Positions 6,723 through 7,334 of a stretch of DNA of 7,334 nt are shown one piece after another. Source of the stretch: Actinomycetales bacterium (lineage in GTDB: Bacteria; Actinomycetota; Actinomycetes; S36-B12); assembly GCA_017849335.1 (NCBI GenBank), contig JAFIHP010000357.1:1-7334 (forward strand), given 5' to 3'. A program made the translations under genes and the position numbers. The first letter of the stretch is position 1. Each line of letters starts with the position of its first letter. The notes under the pieces are model-generated. The model was given only the letters and a program-made list of their open reading frames with translations, ran no database searches and was not told the origin of the DNA.

Positions 6723-7143
6723 TTCTGATCCGGAGCTTCCTGGTGGCCCCGATGAGGGTGCCGCCGTGGATGAGGTCGAGGTCGTTGTCGACGACGCCAT
6801 GCGGTTGAGCATGGCGTGCGGACGGCCGGTCGACAGTGGGTTGTTGTGCGACCTGGACCGGATCGAGCTGGCCGCGCTCACGGCGGACGAGGCCGTCACG
6901 TACCTGCAGCAGGTGCAGCGGTTCGCGGCGTACGTGGCCGGCGTGGAGGCGTGGGCCCGGGATGCGGTGACGGCGAGGGTCGTGACGGAGATCCAGGCTC
7001 AGCTCGCGGCGGAGGTGGATGCCGAGCGACCGGCTCGTCCGCAGTTCGTGGCTCCCGAGCAGGCGGCGTGGAGTGAAGTCACGGCGGCGTTGCGGTTGTC
7101 GCCGGTGACCGGGAGTCCCGGATCCTGGAAGCACAGGAGTTGA
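6715..7143 (+). CDS. DUF222/13E12-family (HNH endonuclease type) protein, N-terminal part cut short by a frameshift
   Basis: Residues about 27-134 resemble the DUF222 domain of the actinobacterial 13E12 repeat family, whose members usually end in an HNH nuclease domain. Visible features are the helical LDRIELAALTADEAVTYL (47-64), QVQRFAAYVAGVEAWARDAV (66-85) and AWSEVTAALRLSPVT (118-132). The first 25 residues are acidic and variable, as is usual. After S134 the frame leaves family-like sequence (PGSWKHRS) and stops at 7143, while the -1 frame continues with family-like RILEAQELMGTW. Inserting one base after 7116 would restore a continuous protein, so this is a broken gene, a sequencing error or, less likely, a programmed shift. 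Third-position GC is visibly lower than in the genes to the left, consistent with a multi-copy family that spreads within and between genomes. Any HNH domain would lie beyond the right edge. Function in the cell is not established. Confidence 0.75.
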   Translation: MFDSDPELPGGPDEGAAVDEVEVVVDDAMRLSMACGRPVDSGLLCDLDRIELAALTADEAVTYLQQVQRFAAYVAGVEAWARDAVTARVVTEIQAQLAAEVDAERPARPQFVAPEQAAWSEVTAALRLSPVTGSPGSWKHRS

Positions 7144-7334
7144 TGGGTACCTGGCGGCCGATGCTGGACGGGATGCTCGCGGGGTCGCTCACGCTGGAGC
7201 ATGTGCGGGCGATCGGGCGGCAGTTGCGGAACCTCCCGGGCTTCGGCAGCTCCGACCCGGTCGAGGCGGCGGAGTATGCGAAGCATTGCGCTGAGGTCCT
7301 CGCGAAGGTCGTTCCGTTCGCCGCGACGCACACG
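7119..7334 (+). pseudogene. Continuation of the DUF222/13E12 protein in the -1 frame, running off the right edge
   Basis: From CGG at 7119 this frame reads RILEAQELMGTWRPMLDG, then MLAGSLTLEHVRAIGRQL, then EYAKHCAEVLAKVVPFAATHT, without a stop to the window end. It picks up just where the upstream frame loses family similarity, and the helix-rich pattern with LTLEHVRAIGRQL is what follows the LRLSPVT region in DUF222 proteins. An ATG at 7143 overlaps the upstream TGA (TGATG), with AGGAG at 7135-7139 just before it. Restart of translation after the premature stop is therefore conceivable, though the spacing of 3 nt is short. The gene is partial because the window ends. Confidence 0.65.

Overview
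The window is about 7.3 kb of high-GC DNA. Third codon positions are nearly all G or C, and long shadow reading frames run on the opposite strand. GC content, gene families and gene order (ssb-like, ettA, thioesterase, DUF222/13E12 family) point to an actinobacterium. A Cellulomonas-like or related Micrococcales or Propionibacteriales genome would fit, but the genus cannot be fixed from this window. All supported genes are on the + strand.

Region 1 (1-3834) is a two-gene polysaccharide unit. A processive-type family 2 glycosyltransferase of the inner membrane enters from the left edge; its reading frame is open to the first bases, so its true start lies outside. Its stop overlaps the start (ATGA) of a membrane-anchored or secreted GH18 chitinase-like protein carrying two C-terminal CBM5/12-type modules. 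A strong GC-rich hairpin without a U-tract closes the unit. A membrane polymer synthase translated together with an anchored glycan hydrolase resembles known synthase/hydrolase pairings in exopolysaccharide systems. A GlcNAc-containing polymer is the natural guess, but this is an inference.

Region 2 (3954-6622) is a housekeeping cluster: a short single-stranded DNA-binding protein without the acidic C-terminal tip, the ABC-F translation factor EttA, and a hotdog-fold acyl-CoA thioesterase. The same neighbours occur in other actinobacteria, from memory including the mycobacterial Rv2478c-Rv2477c-Rv2475c neighbourhood. The thioesterase starts 6 nt after the ettA stop and has no evident Shine-Dalgarno, so it probably depends on coupling.

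Region 3 (6623-7334) begins with about 90 nt of non-coding DNA, followed by a DUF222/13E12-family (usually HNH endonuclease) gene. This gene carries an apparent single-base deletion near 7117. The N-terminal part ends at 7143, and the family-like sequence continues in the -1 frame to the right edge. A LexA-like SOS-box candidate overlaps its start codon, with a -10-like hexamer just upstream. The most interesting points are the GT2/GH18 pair with its active-site and insertion oddities, and the interrupted, possibly SOS-controlled DUF222 gene.
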